From assembly GCA_013151705.1 (NCBI GenBank), contig JAADHT010000082.1, positions 1-6,973 of the forward strand: 6,973 nucleotides of DNA. Direction: 5' to 3'. The notes under the pieces are model-generated. The model saw only the letters and a program-made list of their open reading frames with translations, searched no databases and was not told the origin of the DNA. Positions within the stretch are counted from its first letter, which is position 1. The number at the start of each line of letters is the position of its first letter. Source of the DNA: Kiritimatiellota bacterium. Its GTDB lineage: Bacteria > Verrucomicrobiota > Lentisphaeria > Victivallales > JAADHT01. The position numbers and the translations under genes are program-made. Of this stretch, positions 6,061 through 6,973 are shown piece by piece.

Positions 6061-6190
6061 CTAAGACTTAAGACAATAATCTCCCCCAAAGCAAATGTCA
6101 AGCTCTACTTGATTTTACCATTCTAATACATCAACCGCCTCTCAATTCATATTGATTTTGATTAGTGGATATCGCGCGTCTCTGGCGGCG

Positions 6191-6234
6191 AACACCCGCG
6201 CCTGCGTTTCACGCGTACTCAAGGCGTCGGTGTT
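6191..6234. repeat. Nested hairpin
   Basis: AACACC (6191-6196) pairs with GGTGTT (6229-6234). After 2-base internal loops CGCCT (6199-6203) pairs with AGGCG (6222-6226). Inside that GCGT (6204-6207) pairs with ACGC (6211-6214) across a 3-base loop. No T-run follows. Confidence 0.5.
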
Positions 6235-6264
6235 TGTACTCTGCCCGGTCCTTTCATAATTCCG

Positions 6265-6284
6265 GAACTCCATAAATGGAGTTC
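6265..6284. promoter_or_regulatory. Perfect 9-2-9 dyad, operator-like
   Basis: GAACTCCAT (6265-6273), AA, then ATGGAGTTC (6276-6284) is a perfect inverted repeat with a 2-base centre. Its size fits a dimeric repressor site upstream of the 6379 reading frame. No regulator gene is in view, so the role is inferred. Confidence 0.4.
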
Positions 6285-6336
6285 AAACAATCGCGGATTA
6301 AGCACTCTATTTTTGACAAATCAAAAAAAAATGCTA

Positions 6337-6369
6337 CTCCTTTCATAACAAAATAAAAACTGAAAGGAG
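6337..6369 (+). promoter_or_regulatory. Hairpin sequestering a perfect SD ahead of a TTG start
   Basis: CTCCTTTCA (6337-6345) pairs perfectly with TGAAAGGAG (6361-6369) across a 15-base AT-rich loop. The right arm contains AAAGGAG, nine bases before TTG at 6379. The left arm mimics the 16S rRNA anti-SD. A second copy of TCCTTTCATAA lies at 6249-6259 and could pair alternatively. This geometry suits translational control. Confidence 0.5.
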
Positions 6370-6378
6370 CAACAACAA

Positions 6379-6564
6379 TTGAATACTTCAATACTAACCC
6401 GGTTTTTGCGCGAAGCGACGCTCGCCAAAGGCGAAACCGGATATGGTGCGATGGCGTGGCGCGAAGCGTGTCTCCATGGGATGAACGGAGATGAACAGGG
6501 GGAACCGGCGCCGGCGCGCGGGGCGCGGGAAGGAGGGCGCGAAAAAAAAACGCGTTTTTTTTGA
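6379..6564 (+). CDS. Possible small ORF with TTG start, function unknown
   Basis: 61 codons beginning NTSILTRFLREATLAKGET after the TTG, with AAAGGAG nine bases upstream, an unusually good match for a non-ATG start. The first part uses G/C-ending codons like a real gene; the second half is low-complexity Gly/Arg/Pro/Glu (GEPAPARGAREGGREKK). It ends in a TGA immediately after the T8 run at 6555-6562. In the next frame translation would continue 22 codons past the run (DWGACAFRGGGYISLFPLLMFE) to a TGA at 6629. There is no domain, signal peptide or membrane segment. It could be a short leader peptide, a frameshifted remnant, or the N-terminal extension of a longer protein broken in this copy. 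Coding status is doubtful. Confidence 0.35.
   Translation: MNTSILTRFLREATLAKGETGYGAMAWREACLHGMNGDEQGEPAPARGAREGGREKKTRFF
6538..6562 (+). terminator. CGCG-A9-CGCG-T8 block, weak terminator or slippery site
   Basis: CGCG (6538-6541), nine A (6542-6550), CGCG (6551-6554) and eight T (6555-6562). A 4-bp GC stem with an A-loop followed by a U-tract resembles a minimal terminator. Alternatively A8-CGCG-T8 is a perfect 20-base palindrome. The homopolymers overlap the end of the 6379 ORF. Confidence 0.35.
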
Positions 6565-6733
6565 CTGGGGCGCTTGCGCGTTCCGCGGAGGTGGTTATAT
6601 TTCACTTTTTCCGTTGTTGATGTTTGAGTGATTCGGCGTCCGCTCCGGAGAAAATGATCGGTGTTTGGGAAGACGGCCGGGATATTTGTCGGCCGTTCGC
6701 GCGCTGTTCAAAAACATCAAGGGTTTTGGGGAA

Positions 6734-6973
6734 ATGAGTAAACCGCCGTTCGCGAAAAAACTGGGGAAATTGACGAAACCGCTCGCCGTCCTGTGCGCCG
6801 TTCTGACCGCCGTTCCCCTGATCGTACTCCCGCTGAGACCGGAAATACTCCACCTGGTCCTCCCGCCGACCCTCCGCGCCACCGCGTCCGGGAACTTCGG
6901 CACTCAGGCACTCCGGCACTCCGGCACTCCGGCACTCCAGAACTCCAGCACTCCAGAACTCGAGAACTTCGGA
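6734..6973 (+). CDS. Possible membrane-protein N-terminus running off the window
   Basis: From ATG at 6734 the frame is open for 80 codons to the window edge. It encodes MSKPPFAKKLGKLTKP, then a hydrophobic stretch (LAVLCAVLTAVPLIVLPL, about residues 17-34), then a Leu/Pro segment, then residues 54-80 read from the octamer repeats (NFGTQALR, HSGTPALQ, NSSTPELE). A basic N-terminus plus one hydrophobic helix resembles a signal anchor, and the third codon position is G/C in most codons before the repeats. Against it: the SD is poor (AAGGG ten bases upstream), the frame is also open upstream to 6632, and a minus-strand frame shares the same wobble positions. The ATG overlaps, as ATGA, the stop of a 27-codon frame beginning at 6654. 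I recognise no family. Confidence 0.3.
   Translation, partial: MSKPPFAKKLGKLTKPLAVLCAVLTAVPLIVLPLRPEILHLVLPPTLRATASGNFGTQALRHSGTPALQNSSTPELENFG
6893..6973 (+). repeat. 8-base tandem repeat, ten units, continuing past the window
   Basis: Ten consecutive octamers from 6893 to 6972: AACTTCGG, CACTCAGG, three CACTCCGG, CACTCCAG, AACTCCAG, CACTCCAG, AACTCGAG and AACTTCGG. The period is exact, with substitutions only. The first and last units are identical, hinting at a higher-order repeat. Eight is not a multiple of three, so any frame through it repeats every 24 bases. Confidence 0.9.

Larger units (their letters stand above)
6061..6330. other. Gene-free stretch with two dyads
   Basis: I see no coding region. 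The first 120 bases are AT-rich and unremarkable. The stretch also contains a nested hairpin at 6191-6234, a perfect dyad at 6265-6284, and a perfect TTGACA at 6313-6318. The TTGACA is followed at 16-18 bases by no acceptable -10 element, so a promoter cannot be called. Confidence 0.5.

Noticed and set aside
5928..6063. Integron attC site
   Set aside because: CTCTAAC at the left resembles one core box, but there is no matching GTTRRRY box at the right end, and neither an integrase nor a cassette array is visible.
6191..6284. CRISPR-like or riboswitch array of dyads
   Set aside because: The two dyads are unrelated in sequence, there are no regularly spaced identical repeats, and no known riboswitch core is visible.
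6313..6318. Promoter from a perfect TTGACA
   Set aside because: At 16-18 bases downstream there is only TACTCC-like sequence, too far from a -10 consensus to call.
6595..6919. Overlapping minus-strand ORFs of about 100 codons at the right end
   Set aside because: They are low-complexity readings of the octamer repeats and GC-rich DNA without a domain. One shares its wobble positions with the plus-strand frame, so codon bias cannot separate them, but none has a clear SD.

Overview
The window looks like a piece of a bacterial chromosome, probably from an uncultured or anaerobic lineage. Genes are spaced by repeat-rich intergenic DNA, use the standard code and start behind good Shine-Dalgarno (SD) sequences. 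A URO-D-like methyltransferase-family protein, a secreted beta-helix protein and GC-rich octanucleotide repeats together suggest the PVC superphylum (Lentisphaerota or Kiritimatiellota type) or Omnitrophota. This placement is an impression from gene content, not a demonstrated assignment.

Left part (1-1646): the 3' end of an unrecognised plus-strand gene is followed after 18 bases by a complete URO-D-superfamily gene (201-1439), probably in the same operon. Both converge on a minus-strand gene across about 200 bases rich in short dyads. That minus-strand gene (1647-2267) is the most unusual protein here: secreted, very rich in Met, Cys and Lys, with repeated CPMMK-type motifs and a C-terminal YHS/TRASH-like metal-binding domain.

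Middle (2268-5688): a 411-base gap with a weak promoter candidate and a 42-base dispersed repeat leads to pyruvate kinase (2679-4139, minus). Behind it is a secreted right-handed beta-helix protein (4357-5688, minus). The 217 bases between them hold a strong hairpin followed by a T-run, but on the strand opposite to both genes.

Right part (5689-6973): no firm gene, but dense structure. A second copy of the 42-base repeat pairs with a diverged inverted copy into a 21-bp stem. Directly abutting it is a 128-base imperfect palindrome with a 32-bp outer stem, flanked by a CTA direct repeat. Every non-Watson-Crick pair in these stems is G.U-compatible only if the plus strand is the folded strand. 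Further right are two more dyads, a hairpin that buries a perfect SD ahead of a TTG-start ORF, an abrupt move to GC-rich DNA, a CGCG-A9-CGCG-T8 block, a weak membrane-protein-like ORF running off the window, and ten 8-base tandem repeats at the edge.

Pyruvate kinase is the only housekeeping enzyme. The other genes suggest envelope or periplasmic metal handling and one-carbon or methyl-group chemistry, but nothing ties the plus- and minus-strand genes into one pathway.
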